A stretch of 64,000 nucleotides of DNA, from NCBI GenBank assembly GCA_963971575.1, contig OZ020616.1, positions 32,406,306-32,470,305 of the forward strand. Direction: 5' to 3'. Both the position numbers and the translations under genes were made by a program. The DNA comes from Liopterus haemorrhoidalis (lineage: Eukaryota > Arthropoda > Insecta > Coleoptera > Dytiscidae). Below are positions 11,653-22,975 of this stretch, in pieces. How positions within the stretch are numbered: the first letter of the stretch is position 1; every line of letters begins with the position of its first letter. Under the pieces are notes generated by a model, which saw only the letters and a program-made list of their open reading frames with translations, was not told where the DNA came from and searched no databases.

Positions 11653-12716
11653 TGAGTATCGCGTGCGCTACGGAATTCGCGGCAATGCTCTCGGTATCAT
11701 TAAAATATTTTTAGCCAAGAGGAAGCAAGCCACTTATTATAATGCAAGCCTGTCAGAAATTTGTGATCTTGAAGTTGGTGTTGGACAAGGGACAATAATT
11801 GGGCCGTTGCTATTTATACTGTACATCAATGACCTTCCAAAGAATGTTAATGCATCCACTATCATCTATGCAGACGATACTACATTTATAAATAGCGGGG
11901 TACAGTCCAATCAAATACAAGAGAGTATTAACAAAACAAAAGCCGAGGCCACCAAATGGTTCCATGAAAATCATCTCAAACTGAACGAGAGTAAGACACA
12001 CGAAATGGTTTTCAGCTTAAATAAGACCTTAGATAAGAGAGAACTATATGAAATGGAAACAATTAAGTTTATAGGTTTCATGTTAGATTCCAAGCTAAAT
12101 TGGGGACAGCATGTAAATGCTACTGCTAAAAAAGTGAACACATACAACTTTATGCTTCACAAAGTGATAAATCATGTTTCTTTGGAATCGGCCAAATAAG
12201 TATACTTCTCTTACATACAGTCGACCTTTACGTATGGAATAATTCTTTGGGGAAATTCTATTGAGTGGCCGAGACTATTTAAATTGCAGAAAAGAGCAGT
12301 GCGTATTCTTGGTAAGGTTGGCAGAAGGACATCTTGCAGTGATATTTTTCCGCAGTTGAATATTCTTACAATACCTTGTTTGTATATATTAAATTTGTTA
12401 TTGCTTGTTAAGCAACACGATAATTTGTTAAACACAAACAGCACTGTCCATAAGTATGACACTAGAAAAAAAGAAGAATTCAGATGACCTGGCGTAAAAT
12501 ATAATATATCAAAAAATTTACCTACTTATGTCGGTGCTGTATTGTTTAACAAACTGCCTGAAGCAGTTAAAGATCTGAAAACTGTATTATTTAAAAAATA
12601 CATAAAGGATTATTTGCTACAGAAGGCCTTTTATAGCATCACTGAGTTTCTCAGTGATGATTTTAGCCTTAGAAGCTGTAGAAAAATTGTAATATTCTCT
12701 TGTAATATTATTTAAA
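11653..12716 (+). pseudogene. CR1-like reverse transcriptase, 5'-truncated
   Basis: The frame begins at VRYGIRGNA in the RT palm and continues through VGVGQGTIIGPLLFILYINDLP, an intact catalytic IIYADDTTF and FIGFMLDSKLNW. It stops at 12199; the C-terminal part follows after lesions (YGIILWGNS, LQKRAVRILG, and FYSITEFLSDDF near 12640). The end motif resembles that of the RT at 43-45 kb, so both probably belong to one clade. Sequence after the next insertion (14481-14535) contains AATAAATTTATTTTATC and probably finishes its 3' UTR. Flanks on both sides carry GGTTCCCAAGCC-like sequence, the likely target. Confidence 0.85.
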
Positions 12717-12759
12717 CTTATTTAAACTTTTACTGTGACTGCCCAGCAAACATTTTTAT

Positions 12760-13070
12760 CCGGACCAGTACTGGTAAAGCACATACTCGCCGGCATTGAA
12801 AGTAATGGGCCAGTGCTGGCATTTCGTACTGGGCCAGTACCCCGGTGTCCCGTGGCCCTTAGCTGGTCCATTGATGTATCAGTTGCTGGCCCAGCAACGG
12901 TAAAGTGCATTGAAAGTAATGGGCCAGTGCTGGCATTTCGCACTGGGCCAGTGCTGGCATTTCGCATTGGTCCAGTGCTGGCATTTTGCACTGGGCCAGT
13001 ACCCCGGTGTCCCCGTGGACGTTAGCTGGCCCATTGATGTATCAGTTGCTGGCCCAGCAACGGTAAAGTG
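12760..13070 (+). repeat. GGGCCAGTGCTGGCATTTCG minisatellite
   Basis: A 24-bp unit (GGGCCAGTGCTGGCATTTCG plus CACT or a variant) occurs singly and then three times in tandem. It alternates with a longer unit containing CCCCGGTGTCC and GCTGGCCCAGCAACGG, forming a higher-order repeat. GGCCAGTGCTGGC is nearly self-complementary. GC content far exceeds the flanks. Confidence 0.85.
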
Positions 13071-13227
13071 CAAAATAATCGCATTAGTTGCAAGATTTAT
13101 TTCTGACAGACTAGTGCTTATATTATACCCACTCTCTAGTGTTTCAAATGTAATATATGTGTACTTACCCAGTATTAAAATAAATTAATGGTTAGGTGCA
13201 AAATAAATACTCATTTGGCCATTTTCA

Positions 13228-13371
13228 CCATCGTTGAATAAATTTATTTAACAAGTAAAGTTGACAATATCGCATCGGTTTTAAACTATTAATGAAGAAA
13301 TTAACATTGCTGTCAATAGAATGATGCGATATTGTTAGCTTAAGTTGTTAAATAAATTTATTCAACGATGG
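13228..13371. mobile_element. 144-bp MITE
   Basis: The ends are inverted repeats beginning CCATCGTTGAATAAATTTAT and continuing for about 27 perfect bases, then imperfectly to ATATCGCATC. No coding capacity. A target duplication is not certain. Confidence 0.8.
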
Positions 13372-14916
13372 TATAACTAGCCGATTGTAAATTGAATTAA
13401 CAGTTATAATTTATTGATTTATTTATAAATATTAAATAAATATAATTTCAGGAATAACAGGAATTAGTTTCTTTAATTTATTAATTTAATGAAGAATTTT
13501 AAGAAAATGGTTTTCTGCCATTTCGGTCAAACCAATTTCATCCTAAAGATAAGGGGTGACTAATAATTTTCGCCAATATTCGTCTTGTATTATCTACCAC
13601 ATCTTTTCCCCCTGACTTGAAGAGTGCCAACCTAAAGAAATCATACTTGTTAAAATAAATTCAATAAACAAATTTTATAAGCATTAATGCTATAAGCTGT
13701 TCACTTTTGTAAGAACAAACTAGATCTGGTTATTTTGGTGATTTTTATAGTGTATTACTGACTTTTAGAAACTTGGTTATATTGTAAAAAAAGCTTTACA
13801 GTTTTGGATTAAGTTTGTATTATTTTAGGTTAGTATTATATTTACAAAATATTTAAGATGTCACTATTCAAAATGAAATATGACAAATTATATTTTTTAA
13901 ATGACATATTTATAATCTTGTATCAGATTTATTAATAATTGAAAATTTTATTACATGAAAAAACTATGATTGAACTAAACTAAAAATTAAACAATTTAAT
14001 ATGAAATAGTTTGTGTAAACTACGTCCTTAAATCTAACAAAACACACACAAATCACAATAAAAAACTGTATAATGCTCACAATCAATAACTATTCAAATA
14101 CACATCTTAGAGTTTACACATCAGTTTTTAAAAACTGTTCACCAACACGTACCAACTTGAACTCACAGAATATCACTTGTACCGACCCTCGAAGGCCACG
14201 CCATTAGGGTGTTTTATGACTAAGAACGGTCAGACTTTTCAAATTATTACATTCAAAAAAAGTTATAACCATAAGCACTGGCCCGCTAGAAATAACCTTG
14301 GATTAATACAAATAAGGAATGCTTATAAAATGCTGGTAAAGTACTTCGTATAGGCAGAGTGCGAAATACAAATGTGAAGTACATTATTAATACTGGCGTT
14401 GCACTTACTTCTGGTGCCAGCAATGTACCAGCGTAAAAGCAGTTTGCCGGCGTTCGGCCGTTAGTTCAATGTTTGCTGGGTGGGTTTCTTGTATATTTCT
14501 TGTACGCACAACTGAACAATAAATTTATTTTATCTTACATGGTTCCCAAGCCGAAGTCCATGATGTTTGTATGAATTGCCAAATTCCAACGATTGCTTAT
14601 TTAATATTGAATTTAATAGCCACTTTCTTCAGTGTCACTTCTTGGAATTGATACTGTCGGCCTGGTGACATAACTGATGGTGCTGGAAGGAGCTCAAATA
14701 CGGTGGAGGCCCCCCTCCACCTCTTGATTATTCAAATATCAAATATAATTGTCTAATTTTTATTTTTTTTTTAATACAAATTGTTTACCATGTCTATTTA
14801 TAATTTATAATAAATAAAAAATTTCAATCACAGATAATTAACTTATATTATTAAAAGAAACATTATTAAAATCACAGTATTTTTTAAATTAATGCTAAAT
14901 TTGTCAATTAAAAGTA
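13372..14916. other. Non-coding AT-rich sequence
   Basis: The interior and right end of the TIR element, the end of the RT 3' UTR (14481-14535), a GGTTCCCAAGCC flank near 14541, then AT-rich DNA. No gene. Confidence 0.5.
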
Positions 14917-15325
14917 CTAAGTAGAAAACTTTTTATATTTTTCCGAACTATGGATCTTTTTGAGTAGGTCTGTTTTGCTTTGAAGCATTTTATAAAAATC
15001 CTCACAGTTTTCTTTAGAATTTACTTTAATCAGTAATATTGCTTTTAATGTGTTTACATCAAGTTGAGTCTTCTCACTTGTCCAAAAGCTGTTCATCAAA
15101 AAAATACCCTTTCGGTAGATTTTTTTTAGTTCAAGTTTTGTAAAAATAATTTCAGTTGAAATATATTAAAAATAATTATTAGAAATGAGTACCTTTTCTA
15201 AAATTCGGGACAAAAATCCAAATTCGGGACAAGTATTTCCTCTGAAAAAAATCGGGACGCAAGGCGGAAATTCGGGACTGTCCCGGCCAATTCGAGACTT
15301 TTGGTCACCTTATTCACCGACCGCC
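14917..15325 (-). pseudogene. hAT transposase C-terminal fragment and element end
   Basis: On the minus strand 60 codons (15099-14917) read NSFWTSEKTQLDVNTLKAIL and then CEDFYKMLQSKTDLLKKIHS, resembling the extreme C-terminus of hAT-type (BED-finger) transposases. Next to it, 15185-15325 carries repeated TTCGGGAC/GTCCCG and ends in AAGGTGACCA-type sequence (minus strand), as seen at hAT termini. The bulk of the gene is missing: an internally deleted relic. No TSD found. Confidence 0.5.
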
Positions 15326-16256
15326 GCTGCTAACAGTACAGAATTCTATACCCAAAACATGCTGACTTGTGACAGCACTAACAGAATATTTAAAAAATGT
15401 CATCAGTGTAGAACCACCGCTAGCAGACTAACAGATTCATATAGCGTACAAAAATTAATTGTACACTTTAAAATTCAGCAGGAATTAAAGGAAAGTGACA
15501 CAATGTAAAAAAATGCATATTGAAGTATATGACGTTTCGATAGCAATGTCCTCAACTTTGTCCCTATTTCTAAGGCCTTATATACTAGGGATGAAAAACC
15601 AATCCTACCTTTTTAGGGGGTTTAAAACATGCTCTTTCTAATGAAAATAATTTAAAACAGTTTCCAGAAGGTATATTTTTGTAAAAGTGGGCTAAATATA
15701 CCCTGTTTTTAGCATTTTCACAAAAATCATCAACTTTACACTCAATTCCTGAACTAATGAAAAATATTAGGAGTGTGAAATTTTATATTCGTTAACCTTG
15801 TATTGATAAGTTAAATTGTGCAAAATTTCACGTTTATCATACCTTTACTTTCAGAGGTATAAAAAGCCAAACTTTAAAATTTTTTCGAATTGCAAATTTT
15901 TAGGCCAAGTTTGATCCAAATTTTCTTCACGGAAATCGCTCATGAAGATTTGTGTATTATTTTTTTTAATAGAGCGCAAAAAGTTGTATATGTTGGCAAA
16001 GTTTTGTTTCTCTCAACAAAATATTGCCAGAGATACTGTGTCTCAAAGTTGCCGAAATCTCGGAGTCATACCATAGAAGGCTGCGGTATGGGGTCAAACA
16101 AATTACTAAATCTCAGCAAGTATTGCATGGATGAACGTAAAACTTTACCAATGTTCGTTGGGGACATGTGTGATTGCCCATACAAAATTTCATCGAAATC
16201 CGTGATGATCGAGCAGGGACCACCAGACCACTTGTCATGGAATGACCCATATAGAA

Positions 16257-17793
16257 AATAATATTTTAGACAAAAGGTGCTTGGTACATTTTCGATATAA
16301 TTTTTCCTACATCTGCTCTAATTCTGGCTTTTAAATCTAAAAAATGCTTTTTTCACATAAAGCTGATTACTAAGTTTTATTTAAATACCAAAATTTACCT
16401 ATATACATTTTTCTCGAAAATTTTATTATGTAACCTGCCAATTGTTTTATACTACCCTAAATAAAAAGTCTTGTTAATTCCAAAAATTTAAAAATGACAC
16501 GTTGCTATTAGAAAAAAACATGAAGCACCTTCTACCAAGTAACTTTTCTCTATTTTTTTATATATATATGTATATATATAGCCACGTTGCATTACTTTTT
16601 CCTCACCTTGGAAAAGGTAAAACTGACGTGAGATGTTAGTTGACATTAAAATGGTACTTGACAGTACTATCAACACGTATTTCATGAGCAGCACCCCACC
16701 TGCTTCCTACGAAAAAGGACGCTTAGGCCCCCCAAATTTTTTGTCTCTCTAGGTTTCAAAATTATTAGCGCATCTAGACCCCAAACCTTTTGGCGGTCTT
16801 TTGGCTAGTTTTAGTTCAATTCCAACAATTTTCAGTAGCGTTTTAGAGCAGCGATTACCAAATAAGGCGACCCATATTAGTTTTTTCCAAACTGACCGCA
16901 AAATCTGTTGTGCGGATATTTTTGCGGATGCGGGTCGGATGCGGATTTATTATTTACAAAAGCTTCGGATGCGCGGAAAAGCTTATCCGCGTAGGGCTCT
17001 ATACATAGTGTTGCGCCCGTGGAGCGCAAACAATAATATTATTACCTGGGTGGAAAATATTGTGCGCTATTTTCCAAACACCCGGTATAATATTCTTATA
17101 TTATTTTCGAGACCGAACATTTCCTACAAATTCTAGGTTTGGACTGGTCGGTCTCAACTAATGCGTTCATTTTCTCCCGCAAAAACATTATTATTGTAGC
17201 AAACTTGTGAGAGTGAACGTCCAAGTTTTGTGTTTTTTGTGATTTCTTACGTTCTTTTCGAACATTGTGGGCCATCAGCGCCAAATATAGTCAGAAGATT
17301 TGCGGATCTCTGACCTCCTATAATCCGCGCGATTTTCTGACTACCTGCCAGCAAACCAGAAGAATTTCGGCCGAGTTCCAGATTCTTCCTGGATCACAGC
17401 AACCAAGGGACTTCCTGCACCCCCTCCGGTCACCTAAGTATCCCTTTTTTTTATCTTATTTGTAAATAAGATACGCGTAAGTAGAGAATCATATTAATTT
17501 TCACTTTATATACAACTTACTTTGTTTCCAAAACCACGTGTTTTGAACAAAGGATAGTTTATTTTTGCTATTTAGGAGCTTACAACCCCTAAATTTGTGT
17601 GTGTGTGTGTATGTATCTGATACACTCTTGCAGATTGCCCGTTTTTTACGGCATCTTTTAATGTATTTAATGTTGCAAATGCATTTTAAATTCAAATATA
17701 TTAATTGTTTAAATAATTATTATGTATTAATCATTTGCTATGATTATTTATTAATTATTATTAATTTTATATTTCTAGTCGTTCGAGACTAGT
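16257..17793. other. Right shoulder of the hAT shell and flank, no gene
   Basis: Up to 17001 this is the right part of the hAT element, with GCGGAT clusters near 16910-16995. Beyond it is AT-rich DNA with a short TG run near 17598. An alternating TA tract lies at 16559-16580. Confidence 0.5.
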
Positions 17794-18842
17794 TGTTTAA
17801 CCCACAGCGTGTTTCAGACAACACGCGTTGGCGTACTTCTTTATTATTTTCATTTAGATAATTTAATACTAATTGTTTTACATTTAGTTAACCTGCCCAT
17901 TAATTGTAAGTCTATTGTTGCATTTGCAATTGGGGGTTAACTTGTTTGTTACGCATGCCAGTTTGGCCATAGCTAGTCAATAGTTTGTATACTTGCATAT
18001 TTCTTGTATTTTAGGGTTTAATTGTTCAAATTTATTTATTAATAATTTCTTTGTCGTATACAAACTGTTGGTTCGCTCACATGTACCAGTTTAGTGCATA
18101 TTTTTGTAAATACTGTATATTTATAACCTTTTATACAATTAAGGATAATTTTTGTGTCTTAAGTTTCTCACCCCAATGTTATTTGGTTGTGTCGGGGAGA
18201 AACTATCAACGCCAAGAAATTTATGTGTGCTTCGACTACAATTCGCACCTTTAAATTGTAGAATTTATATCACACGTCTACCGGGTGATCCATTAATTTC
18301 TGTAAATTATTTTCTCTATCACGCCTTTTATGGTAATTTTCGAGTGACACTGGCTAAAATAAATTCAATACTTTTTTCATATTTTAATTTTGTTAGTAAC
18401 ATTAATTCAATATTTTCTCCGGTTACTCAAGTACAGCCCGTAGGTTCCTCGTTTGTTTAGGGACTCAAGAGGAGAGGATGGTGGTCGTTTATTCCTCCTT
18501 ATTCACACTGTGGGCCTCGCCGTTTCTACCTATATGTTCCGAGGGTGAGCCTTCCAACTTGTGTAAGTCTTCGAAAGAAACCCCTTGAAGTGAAGTACGT
18601 CTCTACCTACCTGTCTCCCTTTTTTGTGTTCGCGATCTGCACTGGAGTATCTCGCCTGTTTTTAGCCAGCTCTCTCCTTAGTCTGAGGTCGTGCGTTGCG
18701 TCTACAGCCACCTTACGCCTCCTGTACAGTTATTTAATTCCCGTCACGTGCGGGGGGGGGGATAATCCCCGCACACGAATCTTTTTCGTTGCCCATGTGG
18801 ACGTCCGGCACCTTTCTCTTTCGAACCGGAAAGCGCCACACA
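17794..18842 (+). mobile_element. Solo LTR of a BEL/Pao-related family
   Basis: This 1049-bp segment starts TGTTTAACCC and ends GCGCCACACA, with TAGT on both sides (17790-17793, 18843-18846). It aligns in patches and in the same order with the LTR of the complete BEL element at 21.7-30.1 kb read on its coding strand. Shared blocks include TTTCTCACCCCAATGT, GGTTGTGTCGGGGAGAAAC, ACTCAAGAGGA, CACTGTGGGCC, GTACGTCT and the GCGCCACA end. No internal region remains. The chance frames inside are not genes. Confidence 0.72.
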
Positions 18843-18961
18843 TAGTAATATTCGTTTTACCTAAAAATGTAACTAATAATATATGATGAGGTAACTTGTG
18901 TATAGGTATAAAACGTGATTCGTCAGTAATTTTGAGATAATTGGAAAAAAACAATTTAATC

Positions 18962-19200
18962 CTGTTGCCAACGGAGTGGCCGAGCGCATTATATCGTGCA
19001 GTTTGGACTAGTGAAAACAGTCTGGATTGTGAGGTTGAAAGTTGGATTCTCCGTTGGTGATATTATTCGGGCGAGAATAATATGTTTACATTACTCTCAT
19101 TTCACAATCATTCACCCCTCATCCAGGTGTAGGACCTCACCCCTTGGCATCGGCGATTAGCCTCGTTGCAGAAATAGGCCGATGTAAAATAAATACATAC
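18962..19200 (+). mobile_element. tRNA-derived SINE
   Basis: GGAGTGGCCGAGCGCATTAT resembles a tRNA A box (TGGCCGAGCG as in Leu/Ser tRNAs). A degenerate B box lies about 60 bases on (GGTTGAAAGTTGGATTC). A unique body and a 3' end with AATAAATACATACAAAAAAA follow. The weak B box suggests age. Confidence 0.55.
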
Positions 19201-20089
19201 AAAAAAATAATAATTATCCTGTTTGCCATAAGTTTGGAACCCAAATTTTCGACCCTCTTATTTTTGAGGTTCCAAACATTGAATACGAGATTGTCACTTT
19301 AATATTAATGAGTAAAAATAAGTAAAAACGACTATTTAAATTTGGACAAATCGCATTTTGAATGAATTTAACAGACAAATGATGGTTTAAATGTATATTA
19401 ACAAAAATAGGTTTAGCTTATTTTGTTTATTTATTTTTTTTTGTTCATATTGTTTTTTTATCATTCTTTAAATGTGCAATGCAAAAATTAAACTTTCTAA
19501 ACAATCACATCATTGAATAAAAAGACTAAAGGAAGGAGGCTTACTTTCTAATTGGGCAAACTAAGATGGTATTTCAAAATGACGGAGAATAATTTCCAGC
19601 TGTACAATGTCGCAGGGCAATTTATTAAAATAATTGTTATCAGTACCAATAGAAAAAATACCAATCTTGATATTTTCAAAAGAAGCTAAATATAGGAGAT
19701 TCAAACAATCAATAAAACACTATTACACATCTGTAATTTATTATTATAAAATTAATGATACACTCAAGTAAATAAATACATACAAAACGTATTATAGAAA
19801 ATTATGACAGTACGCCATTGTTCATAAATAACGTGTATGTTGAGATTTATCAAAATCTCATTAATTTAGTTACATAATATGAATGGAAAATACTTACGAA
19901 TGAAAAGTGGTTCCTTTAGTCTTGGCATTATGTGTTCTTGATCGTCCACATGCAGTACAGCTAACCAGATTGACAAGATACCAAATTTCAGGTTAAATGC
20001 GTAATTTTATATTAAATTATAAAATAACTAAAAACTATTTTAGCCCTGTCTTTTATTTATGATTTATAAATTATGATTATAATTTAAAT
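19201..20089. other. AT-rich, no gene
   Basis: No coding sequence, RNA gene or clear repeat end was recognised. Confidence 0.5.
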
Positions 20090-20297
20090 CGGTGGTTTCC
20101 AAACTTCTTCTGTTCCCAGCGCCTTTAATAATAATAATAATAATTTTTATTTTTATATCTTAATGTATTAAAATTTTTCATTATCAATTATTTATTATCA
20201 TCATTTTTCAATTTTTTATTTTATTTTATTAGACAGGTGAAAATATGAAAATACAAGTGAAGACCAAAAAAAAATCTTCACTTCTAAAATACAAAGT

Positions 20298-20770
20298 GAT
20301 GACAAAAAAATCAGCTGTGGCCACCACAGGACCGACCGCCATCACAAAGTACTTGTATAAAATACATTCTAGCAGCAGAGTAGAAATAACTTGGCCCAAT
20401 ATTTTCTAACAAAGATATTATTTATCATAACCATGGAAACGTTACATATAAATATGAAAACAAAATCAGCTGTGGCCTCCACAGGACCAACCGCCATCAT
20501 AAAGTACTTGTATAAAATACTTTCAGTAGCAGAGTAGAAATAACTTGGCCTAATATTTTCTAACAGAGATATTATTTATCATGACCATGGAAACGTTACA
20601 TATAAGTATGAAAAAATCAGCTGTGGCCACCACAGGACCGCCCGCCATCATAAAGTACTTGTATAAAATACATTCTAGCGGCAGAGTAGAAATAACTTGG
20701 CCTAATATTTTCTAACAGAGATATTATTTATCATGACCATGGAAACGTTACATATAAGTATGAAAAAATT
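20298..20770 (+). repeat. Three tandem ~153-bp units
   Basis: TCAGCTGTGG begins at 20311, 20466 and 20617, and each unit runs through AAGTACTTGTATAAAATAC, GTAGAAATAACTTGGCC and CATGGAAACGTTACATATA. A single copy recurs at 30596. Part of the dispersed family described next. Confidence 0.88.
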
Positions 20771-21660
20771 GAGACTTCGAAATTTTTCGTTTTATCAAAA
20801 AACGTCTCAAATAAAAGTTATTAGTTATTGCATTTATAGCAACATTTGTTAAATAATTTTTTTTAAATATTTATCTGTTGATAAATATTCGCAAAAAACT
20901 TAAAATCGACACGAGTAAACTCCCATTTCTAGTCAACCGATTTTTACCAAAAGTTGATCAACTCGTTCGTGTCATTGATGGCAGAAGCTTAAATATGAAA
21001 TTTCATAAAAAACCTTTTAGCCGAATTTGCTCTGCACGTGTACACAGACGGACAGACGGACGGACGGACGGACAGATGGACGGACAGACAAACCGACAGA
21101 CATCATGCTAAAAATAGTCTAAACGTTATGTAGGGACCTCAATTCGTGAAGATCCATCGAAATCTTGAAATGTCAAAATCATTATGATCACAATACCTCC
21201 CTTAGATATGTTGGCGGTGGGTAAAAATAGATACTTTTCGAAAAAAAAAAATCAATGATTTTTCATTTTATCATATAATGTCTCAAATAAAAGTTGTTAG
21301 TTATTGCTTTTATTGCAACTTTTGTTAAATAAATTTTTTCGAAATATTTTTCTGTTGTTAAATATTCGCAAAAATCTTAAAATCAACACGAGTAAACTCC
21401 CATTTTAAGTAAACCGATTTTTACCAAAAGTTGATTAATTTGTGCCATTGATGTCAAGAGCTTAAATATGAAGTTTCATAAAAATCGTTTCAGCCAAATT
21501 TGCTCTGCACGTGTTCACAGACAGACAGACATCATGCTAAAAATAGTCAAAACGTTATGTAGGTACCTCAATTCGTGGAGATCCATCGAAATCTCGAAAT
21601 GTCAAAATCGGTATGATCAAAATACCTCCTTTATATATGTTGGCGGTCGGTAAAAAGGAG
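20771..21660 (+). repeat. Two copies of the dispersed family with GACAGACG tracts
   Basis: Each copy has ACGTCTCAAATAAAAGTTATTAG (or close), AAAATCGACACGAGTAAACTC, TTTTTACCAAAAGTTGATCAA, a GACAGACGGACG microsatellite, AAAAATAGTC..AACGTTATGTAGG and TATGTTGGCGGT. The first ends near 21235 and the second near 21655. No protein. Confidence 0.8.
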
Positions 21661-21731
21661 ATCGTCATTTCTAAACTACAAAGTAATTACCAAAAAAGAA
21701 AAGGTGCTTCACTCCTAAACTACAAAGTGAT

Positions 21732-22905
21732 TGTGGCGCCCGTTGCGCTGGTTTCGTAGGAGAGACGCAGGCGTCGCGGCGTCACATAGGTCTACGACTA
21801 AGATCGTAGGACCCGCCACACGTGGTGACCAATAAACGGTTCTGCTGAGAAATTTGTCATGTGCAGATTTAACCTGCAGCAGAATTGCAGGTAAATCGTT
21901 GAAAAAGGGGGGCGCGTTACTTCAGAGCAGAGTTATACTCACAAACAAAAAAAGGACAGGCAGGGTTCAGACGTATTTCACTCCAAGGGGTTATGCTTGG
22001 AGACTTATTACATGTGGTTTGGTTTTCCCTGGGAGTAAAGGTATTCGAAGGGGCCCACACAGTGGTTCTGGAGGAGTAATAACACAATTCTGTCCTCTTG
22101 AATCCCTACTCAGCCGTTGAAATCGTAGAACTGCTCTGAGTAACACGAAAAATTATTTTGAATAATTTTTATAACAAACAAAATTAAATGGGGAAAATGT
22201 AGCGGAAATTTGTATAAATAAAGTTTTACAAATATATGTTTCTCCCCGACACAACCAGATACATTGGGGTGAGAAACTTTACACAAATTAATATTCAATT
22301 TACAATTTTCAGAATCTAAATTAACAAGTGGCACAAATAACAATGTGCGCACGCACAGGTACTGAACTGTGCGGCGCGTCAAAATACAATGAAAAAATAT
22401 GAATTGAAAGGTGTACTCACGCGTTCCGTATGAAAATACGGAAAAATACTTAGCGTGGAGTACAGATACAGGAGTTGGCTTCAGTTATCCACAATCGGAC
22501 TCTACAATATCCTGGTGGAATCGCCGATGTCGGTTGATTACTGGCCCAACTGCTGGAGTGGTCTAATATCAAAATAACTCTTCTTGACGCGATCCAAAAC
22601 GGGGGTTTTTTCCTTGTAAAAAACGTAGATCCCGAAGGTGGTCAAGCACAAATTCTAGTTTACCAAATAGCTCGCAGCCTCGTCTTGGTAAACTCGAAAC
22701 ACAGTATATTGATATTATGCAAAAAACTCAAAAGACGTCTGTTCTCGATGAAAGACAATCGAGTAGTCGCCGTCTCAGACAGAATTATACAAGATTCTAG
22801 CGGTTCATACAATGAACGCTAGAATTGTATATGAAAAATAAGAATTCATAAAAATTACCAAAAGCGGTAATTTTGAATAGTTTTGCGACTCAAGTGGTCG
22901 CAACA
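21732..22905 (-). repeat. 3' LTR of the BEL element
   Basis: On the coding strand it starts TGTTGCGACC and ends GGGCGCCACA (TG..CA). It is preceded by GGCCGGCGGTA rather than a long polypurine run, so the plus-strand primer site is not obvious. The 88- and 90-codon frames inside are chance frames repeated in both LTRs. Confidence 0.95.
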
Positions 22906-22975
22906 TACCGCCGGCCAAAACGTATGTTTTTAGCTCAGGGCAGCAAAATGGTTAACAACAAGGATCTACACAGGT
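22906..22975 (-). other. BEL 3' untranslated spacer
   Basis: Seventy bases between the polyprotein stop and the 3' LTR. Confidence 0.8.

Larger units (their letters stand above)
12742..14480. mobile_element. TIR element with CCCAGCAAACATT ends
   Basis: CCCAGCAAACATT at 12742 is matched by its exact complement AATGTTTGCTGGG ending at 14480. The element sits in the 3' UTR of the preceding RT. It has no transposase, so it would be non-autonomous. A target duplication is not clear. It holds a minisatellite and a small MITE. Confidence 0.6.
10615..16256. mobile_element. Element with about 730-bp inverted arms
   Basis: The segment 10615-11350 reappears inverted at 15530-16256 with scattered mismatches. 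The outer ends read TATATGGGTCATTCCATG on both sides, giving arms of about 730 bp, and a TA target duplication is possible (TA before TATGGG and after CCCATA). The 4.2-kb interior has no transposase of its own: it holds an RT relic, a TIR element and a hAT relic. It may be a foldback-type element or two opposed copies of one repeat. Superfamily not assigned. Confidence 0.7.
9587..17001. mobile_element. hAT-type DNA transposon shell, 7.4 kb, heavily invaded
   Basis: The left end TAGAGCCCTGC and the right end (reverse complement TAGAGCCCTAC) form terminal inverted repeats, flanked on both sides by the perfect 8-bp duplication TACATAGT (9579-9586 and 17002-17009). An 8-bp TSD and TAG-type ends fit the hAT superfamily. 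Inside both ends lie clustered copies of ATCCGC or GCGGAT, the kind of subterminal motif a transposase binds. No transposase clearly its own remains. Later insertions occupy most of the interior. Confidence 0.82.

Noticed and set aside
12722..13188. Collagen-like GP-repeat proteins on both strands
   Set aside because: They are translations of the GGGCCAGTGCTGGC minisatellite; open on both strands by composition.
21854..22382. Two small genes duplicated at 29024-29552
   Set aside because: They lie within the two LTR copies and are chance frames; LTRs are non-coding.
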